Position numbers and translations under genes: made by a program
Part shown: piece after piece, positions 39,202 through 47,595 of the stretch
Position numbering within the stretch: position 1 is the first letter of the stretch
How the letters are laid out: the number at the start of each line of letters is the position of its first letter
From: DATKEJ01 sp963768715
Lineage (GTDB): Bacteria > Bacteroidota > Rhodothermia > Rhodothermales > DATKEJ01
Assembly: GCA_963768715.1 (NCBI GenBank)
Contig: CAVYJC010000011.1
Coordinates: 620,001-684,000 of the forward strand
Reading direction: 5' to 3'
DNA: 64,000 nt
Notes under the pieces: generated by a model
Databases searched by the model: none
What the model saw: only the letters and a program-made list of their open reading frames with translations
Told to the model about the DNA's origin: nothing

Positions 39202-39303
39202 TTATTCATCCCGGGGATGAATCCCCGGTCTTGAAACGACGCCCCGTAAACGGGGCTTCACCACAAACCCGCCGAGGAAGGCCGGTTTACCGGCCGGTTG
39301 TAA
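39202..39303. repeat. Stem-loop dispersed repeat, copy 2
   Basis: Three consecutive hairpins: CCGGGG-ATGAAT-CCCCGG, GCCCC-GTAAAC-GGGGC and GGCCGG-TTTA-CCGGCC. They are joined by TCTTGAAACGAC and a CTTCACC linker. It is nearly identical in its centre to copy 3 near 54874. Confidence 0.75.
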
Positions 39304-39379
39304 GATCGACCGCTGCTGATTGTCATTGCAGGTCCGCCAGGTTCAAGCACGCCCTCTGACCCGCTTTGAAGCACCCTCG

Positions 39380-39402
39380 TTCGTAGTTGATTCCACTACG
39401 AA
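39380..39402. promoter_or_regulatory. Perfect inverted repeat upstream of DUF2892 gene
   Basis: TTCGTAGT and ACTACGAA, 8 bp each, are separated by 7 bp and lie about 130 bp before the ATG at 39535. It could be an operator or the remains of a hairpin element. Confidence 0.35.
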
Positions 39403-39534
39403 GAAGATGCTGTCTCATTCACAAGAAGCGCAGGAGGCTTGCCATGGTTGGTTGTCCGCGCCATTTGCACATTGGTTCGGGCGCTCTCAACATTGCGAGG
39501 ACGAGCGTCCTGTATCAACCCATGGAGCATCGTC

Positions 39535-39744
39535 ATGAAGAAGAACGTGGGAGCCATCGACAAGGGTATTCGGATTGGGATCGCGCTGATCATCGCCGCG
39601 CTGTACACGCTGGACATCATTAGCGGCGGATTTGCCCTCATCCTGGGCATCATCGCCGTTGTACTGGTCGCGACGAGCGCCGTTTCGTTCTGTCCCTTGT
39701 ATCGGTTGTTGAACATTTCGACCCGGGAAGAAGCGCCGGCGTGA
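39535..39744 (+). CDS. DUF2892 (YgaP-like) small inner-membrane protein
   Basis: 69 residues starting MKKNVGAIDKGIRIGIAL. It has the characteristic DUF2892 N-terminus (N-x-G-x-x-D-x-x-x-R) and two membrane helices (residues ~12-28 and ~32-52). The usual C-P-L-Y motif is present near the end (VSFCPLYRLLNIS). Members sit in the inner membrane, often beside sulfur or rhodanese genes. None is nearby here. The stop codon directly precedes a heptamer array. Confidence 0.85.
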   Translation: MKKNVGAIDKGIRIGIALIIAALYTLDIISGGFALILGIIAVVLVATSAVSFCPLYRLLNISTREEAPA

Positions 39745-39786
39745 TCCAAGTACCAAGTACCAAGTACCAAGTACGACGTACTACGC
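39745..39786. repeat. Heptamer array bridging two convergent stop codons
   Basis: Six 7-bp units (three identical accaagt) start on the base after the TGA of the DUF2892 gene and run into the stop (39781-39783) of the convergent photolyase gene. The gap holds nothing else. Confidence 0.8.
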
Positions 39787-41175
39787 ACCGCCCTCGACCC
39801 GCCTCACGTACCGCTCGATATCGAACTTCCGCTTGAGGCCGTTCGCGTTCATGTAGCGGATCGTACCGAAGATGGGGCGCCGCGTCCACGGCCGATCGTG
39901 GAGGCCGAACACCCAACCGACGCCCGCATATGAATTCGGGTCGCGGCCGTCGAGGAAATATTTGTTGTTCAGATACAAAGCTGTATAGAACGCCTCCTCG
40001 GGATCCGACATCCACTCGAGGATCTTCTTGCCCCAGTACATCCGCATGTAATTGTGCATGAATCCCGTCCTGGTCATCTCTGTCATGGCGGCATTCCAGT
40101 AGGGATCGTGCGTCTGAGCGGATTCGAGTTGGTCTATATCGTACACGTAAGGACGCGGATCTGAGCGGTGTTCGTCCAGCGTCTTTCTGGCCCATTCTGG
40201 CAGTGCCCCATACTCGTCGTAATCGGGCTCCCTTTCGGCGTAGTTGATCGCTAGCTCGCGGCGAACCACGAGTTCCTCCACCAATGTATCCCGATCGTCC
40301 TGCCCACAGGCATCCGCGTCCTGCACGGCGCGAACGATCTCGACTGGCGCCAGGTGTCCGAAATGGAGATAGGGGCTCAGTGTCGACGTTGCGTCGAGCG
40401 ACGGGTCCGAGCGCTTCTCCGCGTATCCGTTGAGGCGCAATCGAACAAACTGGTCCAGCCGGCGCAGGGCCTCGCGACGTCCTCCAACGAAGGCGGAGAC
40501 GGGAGCCGCAGTTCGGTCGACCGCGATCCGTGCAAGCATCGCCTCACTATCGAATCCCGTATGAGACGAAACACCGGACGTACCGACCCATCGTCGGATC
40601 ACCCGGCGAGAAGACTCCGCACCGAGAAATCGATCGAGATGGCGATGAATCTTCGGTCGGATGGTTCTTGCGGCGTACTCCCTCTTCGTGGAGGCGAGGT
40701 CGACCGGAACGACAGCATTGTCCTCCACCTCGACGACTTCCACCTCGCATCCTCTGGCCAACTCGGATCTCCATGCCCGAACGTGACGCACGTACCCACG
40801 GTCGCACACGACGACGGAGGCCTCCGCCGCCAGGTCCATTATCGGATCGGGCGGGTTTCCGCGAGCGACGACGAAGCCGATGGCGCGCTCGGCGAGTTCC
40901 TCGGCGACATCCACAAGGCCCTGCAGCATGAAGGCAAAGTGACGCGCATTTGCCTCCGGATATCGCTCGTCGAGAACGAAACCCACCAGGACAGGACACG
41001 CTGCCTCATTCGCTCGTTCGATAGCATACTCGAGCGCCAGATTGGCATTAGCCCGCTGCGATTGCTGCATCCAGTACAGAACGTACGACCCGTTCCGCGC
41101 CGGCCGGTCATTCAATTGTCGAATCTGCTCGTCCTGCATAAAGTCGTTGTTAATGAGATCGGCCCAAGGTCGCAC
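39781..41175 (-). CDS. phr: Class II cyclobutane pyrimidine dimer photolyase
   Basis: 464 residues, or 452 from the second Met at 41139. It repairs UV-induced pyrimidine dimers with light and FADH-. Features: an N-terminal Rossmann-like domain (YVLYWMQQSQRANANLALEY), the class II HFGHLAPVEIV and ELVVRRELAINY segments, HNYMRMYWGKKILEW, and the diagnostic NNKYFLDGRDPNSYAGVGW with FGLHDRPW. Class II enzymes occur in scattered bacteria as well as eukaryotes. A surface-light habitat is a reasonable inference. The gene ends in a heptamer array. Confidence 0.95.
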   Translation of the reverse strand: MRPWADLINNDFMQDEQIRQLNDRPARNGSYVLYWMQQSQRANANLALEYAIERANEAACPVLVGFVLDERYPEANARHFAFMLQGLVDVAEELAERAIGFVVARGNPPDPIMDLAAEASVVVCDRGYVRHVRAWRSELARGCEVEVVEVEDNAVVPVDLASTKREYAARTIRPKIHRHLDRFLGAESSRRVIRRWVGTSGVSSHTGFDSEAMLARIAVDRTAAPVSAFVGGRREALRRLDQFVRLRLNGYAEKRSDPSLDATSTLSPYLHFGHLAPVEIVRAVQDADACGQDDRDTLVEELVVRRELAINYAEREPDYDEYGALPEWARKTLDEHRSDPRPYVYDIDQLESAQTHDPYWNAAMTEMTRTGFMHNYMRMYWGKKILEWMSDPEEAFYTALYLNNKYFLDGRDPNSYAGVGWVFGLHDRPWTRRPIFGTIRYMNANGLKRKFDIERYVRRVEGGA

Positions 41176-41284
41176 CGAACCTCGGAAGCCACAAGACAGC
41201 TTGTCGCTTATCGATAGACCGGGTGTCTACTTTCTCGTACAGTTCGGCAGAACTTTCCCGCTCACGCCAGAACGAACATGATGT

Positions 41285-41299
41285 TGGCACGCCGCTTGC
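41285..41299 (+). promoter_or_regulatory. Sigma-54 type (-24/-12) promoter
   Basis: TGGCAC (41285-41290), five bases, then TTGC (41296-41299) matches the sigma-54 consensus spacing exactly. Predicted transcription start is near 41311, some 50 bp before the lipoprotein ATG. Directly at that point is a perfect hairpin CCGGAC-AAAC-GTCCGG (41313-41328), which would cap the mRNA 5' end. Confidence 0.6.
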
Positions 41300-41360
41300 G
41301 GGCACTCAATTTCCGGACAAACGTCCGGCATGTCACTGTTCACTGAAAGGGAGAGTTAAA

Positions 41361-41780
41361 ATGTTACGTACGCTTCCCGTCGTCGCAACCGTCTTGCTCC
41401 TCGCCGGCTGCGTCTCATCAGGCATATTCGAAGCGAACCAGCAAACGAGAGTCGGGCTCGATCAGGCCAATTTCAGGATCGTCGCCACCAATGTGCATGG
41501 AGATGCACAGGCGGGATACATTCTCGGATTTAGTTGGGCGAACGGGCACGAACCGAAAACAGTCGCGCTGCAGCGTGTGGATGGCGAGGGTATGCTGGTT
41601 GCATCCGCTATGGCGAATCTCTGGGACAATTTCGAAGCCGAATACGGCCCGGTGGAGGGTCGTAACCTGGCGCTGATCAATGTCCGTTTCGACTCGGATG
41701 CGGCGAACTACCTCCTTCTTTACACGAAGCAGGTAATTACTGTTCGCGCAGATGTCGTAGAGTTCATCGGAACAGACTGA
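41361..41780 (+). CDS. Lipoprotein, DUF6567-like
   Basis: 139 residues. The ATG at 41361 follows GAAAGGGAGAG. A lipoprotein signal ends LLLAGC. The mature part, starting VSSGIFEANQQTRVGLDQAN, continues with FRIVATNVHGDAQAGYILG and a C-terminal region (DSDAANYLLLYTKQVITVRADVVEF). It resembles the small Bacteroidota lipoproteins grouped as DUF6567, whose function is unknown. A sigma-54 promoter and a 5' hairpin imply conditional expression through an enhancer-binding activator. It is divergent from the photolyase gene. Confidence 0.7.
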   Translation: MLRTLPVVATVLLLAGCVSSGIFEANQQTRVGLDQANFRIVATNVHGDAQAGYILGFSWANGHEPKTVALQRVDGEGMLVASAMANLWDNFEAEYGPVEGRNLALINVRFDSDAANYLLLYTKQVITVRADVVEFIGTD

Positions 41781-41885
41781 GGGGAGGTGGGTCTTGTGTT
41801 GTTGCAGTCCGTTTCGATCAGGGGTACCCGTGGGGAGTAAATTGACTCCTCACGGTGTACCCACCGGACTCTTCATACCGATCCC

Positions 41886-42603
41886 ATGTATGTCCCTATG
41901 CCAAAGACGCTTCTTGCTTCCGCGCTGATCCTCGCCATCGGTATCGCCGCCGGTGGATTCCTGGCCGGTCGAGGACTTGTAGCTTCCCGCGCCCTCGAAC
42001 GAACCGTCACCGTCAAGGGGTTGGCCGAACGAGAGGTGCCCGCCGACGTGGCTATCTGGCCCGTTCGGTTCGTGCTCGCCGGCAACGACCTCGAGGCCGT
42101 CTATCGCGAGCTAGAAGCGAACCTGGGCAAAGTGCTGTCATTTCTAAGGGACACGGGCTTCACGGACGATGAAATCTCGGTCGCCGCGCCGGCCATTACG
42201 GATCGTCAGGCGCAGAACGTACGGGGATGCACAAGCGCGCTTCCGTTATTCCGCGACCCAGACGGTCACGATCTACACAAAGCGAGTCTCGACAGTGCTC
42301 GCCGCGGGAACGCGCCTCATCGAACTCGGGAAGTCGGGCATCGTGCTATCGGGCGACGACTACCAGAGTCGGACGCAGTATCTGTTCACGGGATTGAACG
42401 ACCTGAAGCCGAAAATGATAGAGGAAGCCACACGCAATGCCCGCGAGGTAGCGCAAAAGTTCGCCGCAGATTCCGACAGCCGTCTCGGCAAGATTCGGAC
42501 TGCCTACCAGGGCCAGTTCTCGATCCAGGATCGTGACGGGAACACGCCGCATATCAAGAAAGTGCGGGTCGTCTCGACGATCGAATACTACCTGGCGGAT
42601 TAG
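41886..42603 (+). CDS. SIMPL-domain (DUF541) protein, one frameshift
   Basis: About 239 residues. An N-terminal membrane anchor (residues ~5-28, LLASALILAIGIAAGGFLAG) is followed by the SIMPL start VTVKGLAEREVPADVAIW, typical of the family. The frame changes near 42220 (after DRQAQN, resuming YGDAQARFRYSATQTVTIY), as if one base were added. The C-terminal half keeps the family pattern (EEATRNAREVAQKFA, VRVVSTIEYYL). SIMPL proteins are periplasmic or outer-surface, of poorly known function. An alternative start is the Met at 41898. Confidence 0.8.
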
Positions 42604-42609
42604 GGCCTG

Positions 42610-43428
42610 TCAGCGCTTTCCCAGAAAAAAGAAGTGATCGGTCGGCCCGTGGCCTTTGCCGATATCCAGTCCATGACGGATGGCCTCCGTAACGTACCGC
42701 TTTGCCGCCGCGACGGCGTCGACGAGGTTGCACCCTTTGGCAAGTTGCGCCGCGATGGCGGATGAATACGTGCAACCGGTTCCGTGCGTGTTCCTTGTAT
42801 CAATTCGTTCCGCCCGATAAACCTCGAAGCGCGTGCCGTCGAAAAGTACGTCCACGGCGTCGGCCTCCGACGAAATGTGTCCGCCCTTGACCAGAACATT
42901 TTCGGGACCCATTCGATGAATCACTCTCGCCGCTTCACGAGCAGCCGCAAGCGAATCGACCTTGATCCCGGTCAGCCTCTCCGCTTCGTGTGCGTTCGGA
43001 GTCAACAGCACAGCAAGCGGAAAGAGTTCCTCCTTGAGGACCTCCACGGCATTGTCTGCCAGGAGCGCAAATCCGCTCTTCGAGATCATGACGGGATCGA
43101 CCACAAGCGGTCTCAGACTATGCCGGCGTATCCCGTCGGCCACGACCGCGATGATCTCGGCCGAGGACAGCATGCCCGTTTTCGTCGCCGCGATCTGCAT
43201 ATCCCCCGCTACGGCGTCAATCTGAGCAGCTATTAGATCCACTGGAAGGTCGAATGCCGATTCCACCGCTACAGTACTTTGAGCGGTTACCGCGGTGACG
43301 ATCGATGCCGCGTACACGCCGTTTGCCTGCATAGCCTTGATATCGGCCTGAATGCCGGCGCCTCCACTGGAGTCGGATCCGGCAATCGTCAGGCAAACAG
43401 GTTTCGCTTGAGTGGTCATTCGCGTCAA
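42610..43428 (-). CDS. thiD: Hydroxymethylpyrimidine/phosphomethylpyrimidine kinase
   Basis: 272 residues from a TTG overlapping the thiE stop, or 269 from the ATG at 43419. It phosphorylates HMP and HMP-P to HMP-PP for thiamine synthesis. Signatures: CLTIAGSDSSGGAGIQADIK (substrate loop), VVDPVMISKSG, LTPNAHEAERLTG, and the anion hole in TRNTHGTGCTYSSAIAA. It is the last gene of the TPP-riboswitch operon. Its 3' end lies 6 bp from the convergent SIMPL gene. Confidence 0.97.
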   Translation of the reverse strand: MTRMTTQAKPVCLTIAGSDSSGGAGIQADIKAMQANGVYAASIVTAVTAQSTVAVESAFDLPVDLIAAQIDAVAGDMQIAATKTGMLSSAEIIAVVADGIRRHSLRPLVVDPVMISKSGFALLADNAVEVLKEELFPLAVLLTPNAHEAERLTGIKVDSLAAAREAARVIHRMGPENVLVKGGHISSEADAVDVLFDGTRFEVYRAERIDTRNTHGTGCTYSSAIAAQLAKGCNLVDAVAAAKRYVTEAIRHGLDIGKGHGPTDHFFFLGKR

Positions 43429-44073
43429 AGCTTGGCTCGGGCATGCGAATGCTGGTCGGCCGATTCGATATATCGCCTTGCCGCAGACACCGGATCTTCA
43501 GATCCCATGACGCCGCTGAACATTGCCACACCGTACGCTCCCGCCTGGAGGCAATCAGCAACGCGCTCCACCGTTATGGCGCCCAGAGCAAAGACCGGCA
43601 CAGTCGACTGGTTTACCATATGGCTTAGCCGCTCGAGACCGAGAGGCGGGCCGGACGGTGATTTTTGGACGGGAAACACAGGACTGTAGGTGATGTAATC
43701 ACATTGAGCAATAACGGCAATATGGCTGTCGGCATGCGCGGAATAGCCGATGAGCATATCGGGTCCATACCGGCTTCTTGCATCCACGGGAGATATACTG
43801 CGAAAACCAAGATGGAGCCCGACCCCAAGCTCCGCCGCCAGCTCGGGACGCCCATTCAGTGAGACAAGCGTCGAAGGACTGACCCGGGCGATGTCCTGGA
43901 TGAGCCGCCTTGCAGCAACGCACAAAATCTCTTTCGAGGGCTTGATGGTCTCTCATCTGCACCCAGGGAAGGACGCCCTCCTCTGCGAGGTCAAGAATCA
44001 GATCAGACCGATTTGGGGTCGTGAATCCGTCCGCGATAACGAGAATCCGCGGCAAGTTTGCTTCCATATCCAC
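43425..44073 (-). CDS. thiE: Thiamine-phosphate synthase, one frameshift
   Basis: About 216 residues over two frames, joining HMP-PP and thiazole phosphate. N-terminal part: RILVIADGF and LPWVQMRDHQALER, corresponding to the family's VQLRxK strand. After a one-base shift near 43936 the second part gives VSLNGRPELA, GLHLGFRS, YSPVFPVQKSPSGPPLG (pyrophosphate loop) and FALGAITVERVADCLQAGAYGVAMFSGVM. All catalytic segments are present, so a sequencing indel is the simplest explanation. It overlaps thiD by four bases (TTGA). Confidence 0.88.
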
Positions 44074-44091
44074 CTCCTAACGAACGCGCCG

Positions 44092-44916
44092 TCATGACCC
44101 GGCGCTCACCTTCCCTTCAAAAGGCGTGGAGGCCTTTGCCATGTCCCGCGTAGGGACGCGTCCGGCGTTCCATGCGTGTCTTCCCGCCTCGACGGCCTTC
44201 CGCATAGCGTGGGCCATTTCGACTGGGTGTTGCGCCTCGGCAATCGCCGTGTTGACCAGCACGCCGTCGTAACCCAGTTCCATCGCCACGGCCGCGTCAG
44301 AGGCCGTACCGATCCCCGCGTCGACAATAAGCGGGCAATCAGGCACGTGTTCTCTAATGAGTCGAAGCGTGTACTTATTGAGGATGCCCGCTCCACTGCC
44401 GATTGGCGCGGCCAGCGGCATTACGGCCGCGCAGCCGATGTCGGCGAGCTTGCGGCAAGTGACAGGATCATCGTTCGCGTAGGCGAGAACTGTAAAACCG
44501 TCCACGACGAGCGTTCTCGCAGCATTCAACAGTTGCTCTACGTCCGGATAGAGGGTCTCGTTGTCGCCAATCACCTCCAGCTTTATGAGATCCGTTTCGA
44601 GCGCCTCGCGCGCCAGCTCCGCCACGAGGATCGCTTCCCGCGCGGTGTAGCATCCGGCGGTATTGGGTAGCAAATGATAGTCCCCTTTGCGGAGCATCGC
44701 CACAAAGGCATTTCCGGCCGGATCGCCAAGATTGACCCGGCGGATCGCCACGGTGACCATCTCCGTTCCCGAAGCGACAAGCGATTCTGTAAGCACTTGT
44801 GGATTTGGGAACCGACTGGATCCGACGAGCAACCTCGATCTAACTGTGTAGGATCCGATTTGAAGGACGTCGTCCGACAAGATCTCTTCCGGAATCTGTT
44901 CCAATTGCGTCTCCAT
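44092..44916 (-). CDS. thiG: Thiazole synthase
   Basis: 274 residues. It forms the thiazole ring from DXP, dehydroglycine and ThiS thiocarboxylate. A TIM barrel with RLLVGSSRFPNPQVLTESL, SGTEMVTVAIRRVN (Schiff-base region) and LPNTAGCYTAREAI. It also has IKLEVIGDNETLYPD, GCAAVMPLAAPIGSGAGI and VDAGIGTASDAAVAMELGYDGVLVNTAIA. It follows thiS by 3 bp and precedes thiE by 18 bp. With ThiO upstream, the glycine imine comes from the aerobic oxidase route. Confidence 0.97.
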   Translation of the reverse strand: METQLEQIPEEILSDDVLQIGSYTVRSRLLVGSSRFPNPQVLTESLVASGTEMVTVAIRRVNLGDPAGNAFVAMLRKGDYHLLPNTAGCYTAREAILVAELAREALETDLIKLEVIGDNETLYPDVEQLLNAARTLVVDGFTVLAYANDDPVTCRKLADIGCAAVMPLAAPIGSGAGILNKYTLRLIREHVPDCPLIVDAGIGTASDAAVAMELGYDGVLVNTAIAEAQHPVEMAHAMRKAVEAGRHAWNAGRVPTRDMAKASTPFEGKVSAGS

Positions 44917-44919
44917 GAA

Positions 44920-45126
44920 TCAACCTCCCTGGGTTGCCTGGATAATTTCGATACGATCGCCGGCTGATACCGCGTGGGCGTTCCAATCGGCGCGGCGGAT
45001 AACCCGCTCATTGACGGCAACGGCAATCCCTCGCCGTTCGGGTTCGACGTCCACTTTCTTCAGAACGCGCACCAGGTACGCCGGCTCACTGATTTCAATC
45101 GCCTTTTCATTCACAAAAACCTTCAT
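44920..45126 (-). CDS. thiS: Sulfur carrier protein ThiS
   Basis: 68 residues from the ATG at 45126. A ubiquitin-like carrier that ends in the required Gly-Gly (IQATQGG), where the thiocarboxylate forms. It starts MKVFVNEKAIEI and has RGIAVAVNERVIRRADW, matching the family. It lies 11 bp after thiO and 3 bp before thiG. A TTG five codons upstream is possible but would overlap the thiO stop. No thiF is in the window. Confidence 0.93.
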   Translation of the reverse strand: MKVFVNEKAIEISEPAYLVRVLKKVDVEPERRGIAVAVNERVIRRADWNAHAVSAGDRIEIIQATQGG

Positions 45127-45137
45127 CGCGACATTCC

Positions 45138-46271
45138 TCACTGGGGGGCACCGACGTCAATCCCGAATCGGTCGGGACTACAAACGGCGATCGGCATCGA
45201 CGTATTGCCCTTCGTCAGCAGATCCGCCACGGCAACGGCGGTCACAGGTGCAAGCAGTATGCCATGGCGATGATGCCCGGTAGCGAACATGATTCTCGGA
45301 TCTTCGGCAAAGCCGATCAACGGTGCGTGGTCGGGTGAGGCGGGACGCAGCCCTGCCCACGAATCAGTCAAGGGCATATCGTAAATGGCAGGGATCAATC
45401 GCCAGGCCTTTTCCAACAGTTCGTACACTCCACCGGCCGTGACCGTTTCATCGTATCCCATTTCTTCACTCGTCGATCCGACAAGAAGGCGGCCGTTCTG
45501 TTTTGGCGCAAGGTATGTCGCGCGCCCACGGATCACGTGGGTGATCTCGAGCTGAGGCAACATTCTCAGTTCGAGCATCTGGCCCTTAACTGGTCTGACG
45601 GGCGGCGGCTGCACTTCCGAGACGTCGACCAGCGATGACCAGGCGCCTGCCGCCAACACGACGCGCTCGGATTCTACCGCATCCGCCGCTTCCATCAAGC
45701 AGTGCATGACGCTGCCGGCCGATTCGACACGAACAACCCGATGATGCTCCATTAGGAAGCCGCCGGCCGCAAGGAAAGCCTTTTTCAGCGCTGTGACCAT
45801 CAGGCGAGGATCAACCTGCCTGTCGGACTCAGAGAGCACGGCGGCGGTAAGACGCGGTGTAAGGAGAGGCTCCAACTCCAGGGCCCGAGAAACCGTAATC
45901 CACTCGACAGGTACATTTTGCTCCTGCTGAAACCGGAAAATCCGGCGAAGGTTGGCGGCGCCGTCGGCATCGTCGGCGACCATCAGTGTTCCCTCGGTAC
46001 GATACCCGACATCCAAGCCCGAAGCCTCCTCGAGGTCCCGCACGAAATCTGGCCAGAGCTTCGTGCTCGCCGCGCCCAGCGAGTAGACCTCCAACTCCTC
46101 GAATCCAATCTCCGCGTCGTTGCCCAGCATGCCACCCGATGCCCAGGATGCGGCACGGCCTGCTTCTCCGCGATCGATAATCGCCACGCGCTTCCCGGTG
46201 CTCGCGAGGCGCCATCCAATAGCGAGCCCGATTACGCCGCCACCTACAATGGCCGTATCAAACCCTTTCAT
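45138..46271 (-). CDS. thiO: Glycine oxidase ThiO
   Basis: 377 residues from the ATG at 46271. The longer open frame to 46502 runs through the TPP riboswitch and is not coding. FAD-binding Rossmann motif FDTAIVGGGVIGLAIGWRLA at the start, GEAGRAASWASGGML, later VKGQMLELR, and a C-terminal GHHRHGILLAPVTAVAVADLL. It oxidises glycine to the imine used by ThiG, with H2O2 released, and so replaces ThiH in aerobic organisms. It is the first gene of the thi operon. Confidence 0.95.
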   Translation of the reverse strand: MKGFDTAIVGGGVIGLAIGWRLASTGKRVAIIDRGEAGRAASWASGGMLGNDAEIGFEELEVYSLGAASTKLWPDFVRDLEEASGLDVGYRTEGTLMVADDADGAANLRRIFRFQQEQNVPVEWITVSRALELEPLLTPRLTAAVLSESDRQVDPRLMVTALKKAFLAAGGFLMEHHRVVRVESAGSVMHCLMEAADAVESERVVLAAGAWSSLVDVSEVQPPPVRPVKGQMLELRMLPQLEITHVIRGRATYLAPKQNGRLLVGSTSEEMGYDETVTAGGVYELLEKAWRLIPAIYDMPLTDSWAGLRPASPDHAPLIGFAEDPRIMFATGHHRHGILLAPVTAVAVADLLTKGNTSMPIAVCSPDRFGIDVGAPQ

Positions 46272-46349
46272 AGTGATTGCTCCCGGGTTGTCGACGTCTC
46301 GGCGCGTTCGTTGCGGCGCGCCTGAAATCGCCTGAATGATGTGCCATAT

Positions 46350-46437
46350 GCACTGTTTCCCTCCGCCCGAATCGCCGGGATCAGGTTCCTGGGGTATACT
46401 CTCAGACCCGATGCATTCGGGACACCCCCAACAGTTT
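46350..46437 (-). promoter_or_regulatory. TPP riboswitch (THI element)
   Basis: On the minus strand the conserved aptamer blocks occur in order: GGGGGTG, GTCTGAGA, ACCC, AACCTGATC, a GGC/GCG stem and GGAGGGAAA. This is the thiamine pyrophosphate riboswitch, located about 80 bp upstream of thiO. It should switch off thiO-thiS-thiG-thiE-thiD when TPP is plentiful. Confidence 0.95.
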
Positions 46438-46481
46438 CGCAACATGTCGTATGTTGCATGCCTTAATGTACGAATAGTTGT

Positions 46482-47540
46482 ATGGATGGTTCGTACGAGC
46501 ACATCATAATCGGAGGCGGTTTAGCAGGCACGATTTCCGCGTATCATCTCGCGGGACATGGATCAACGCTGCTTCTCGACAAGGGCAAGTTCGGGTCCGG
46601 CGCCTCGGGGGCGCTTTCCGGATTAGTGAACCCCTTTATGTCGCGAAAGGCGCATCCTGTCTGGCAGTGGCGGGAGGCACTGGAGGCCTTTTATAACCTG
46701 ATCTCCGAGACGGGGCTCGAAAAATATTTCAATCAAACCGGCGTGCTTCGCCCTGCGGCAGCTCTTCCTCAGAAGTTGCTGTTCCGCGATGTGTCGCGCG
46801 CGTTTCCGGACGATACGGCCTGGCTCCAGCCGCATATCGTGAAAGACCGCTGGCCCGACGTTTCAGCTCAGAACGGCGCACTATTCGTTTACCGTGGGGG
46901 CGGTCTCGAGATGGAACCCTTCGTCCGAGGCGTTGCGAGAGCCGCCGAAGAACGCGGCTGTGAGCTCCGTGCCGAATGTCCAGTTACCGAGCTCAAACCA
47001 GACGGCGACGGGCTGGTCGTACGCGGACCGTCGGGCGAGTTCAAGGGCAAGCGGGTCCTTCTCTGCGCCGGTGCATCCTTCGGAGCTTGGCCGCAGCTCC
47101 GCGCCTTGCCGTTCCATGCGATCAAGGGCCAACTGATCGAAACGAACGTGCCCGCCGACGTTTCGGGCGATTTCCCCTGCCTGGCGGGCGCAGGCTATGT
47201 CGTCAGAAGAGCCAACCGACTCATCCTCGGAAGCACATACCGGCATACGTTCTCCGACCTCACTCCGTCACAAAACGACACCGAGGAAATCGTTCGGAAG
47301 ACGGCAACGCTGCTTCCCGTCGTCCGCGTTGCGAACGTAAAGCGGACATGGACAGGCATTCGTGTGACGGTGCCGGGAACGCGCCTGCCCATTGTCGGGC
47401 CAGTCGACGGATCCGGTACGCTGTGGATCTTCAGCGGACTGGGATCGAAAGGCATTCTCATGGCATCGCTCATTGGATCGCGAATCCCCGATTATCTGCG
47501 CGATTCGACCTCCATTCCAGTGGAAATCAGCCTGTCCTGA
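46482..47540 (+). CDS. FAD-dependent oxidoreductase, D-amino-acid oxidase (DAO) type
   Basis: 352 residues. The N-terminal FAD motif HIIIGGGLAGTISAYHLA is followed by GKFGSGASGALSGLVNPFM. A mid region VLLCAGASFGAW and the C-terminal GTRLPIVGPVDGSGTLWIFSGLGSKGI match the second FAD-binding part of DAO-fold enzymes such as MnmC-C, ThiO and SoxA. The SGLVNPFMSRKAHPVW segment recalls the MnmC2 branch, but the methyltransferase half and known tRNA elements are absent. It is transcribed away from the thi operon, with its start 45 bp from the riboswitch. Substrate uncertain. Confidence 0.85.
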   Translation: MDGSYEHIIIGGGLAGTISAYHLAGHGSTLLLDKGKFGSGASGALSGLVNPFMSRKAHPVWQWREALEAFYNLISETGLEKYFNQTGVLRPAAALPQKLLFRDVSRAFPDDTAWLQPHIVKDRWPDVSAQNGALFVYRGGGLEMEPFVRGVARAAEERGCELRAECPVTELKPDGDGLVVRGPSGEFKGKRVLLCAGASFGAWPQLRALPFHAIKGQLIETNVPADVSGDFPCLAGAGYVVRRANRLILGSTYRHTFSDLTPSQNDTEEIVRKTATLLPVVRVANVKRTWTGIRVTVPGTRLPIVGPVDGSGTLWIFSGLGSKGILMASLIGSRIPDYLRDSTSIPVEISLS

Positions 47541-47595
47541 GGCAGCGCTTTTCTTGCGGTTCGCACAGAATGTTCGAGGAGCGACGTGTAACTTT

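Noticed and set aside
42169..42603. Separate gene for the C-terminal half of the SIMPL protein
   Set aside because: Its first ~15 residues are arginine-rich nonsense, and the conserved part continues the upstream frame after one shift.
46272..46502. N-terminal extension of ThiO (open frame to 46502)
   Set aside because: The stretch is the TPP riboswitch. The FAD motif begins right after the ATG at 46271.
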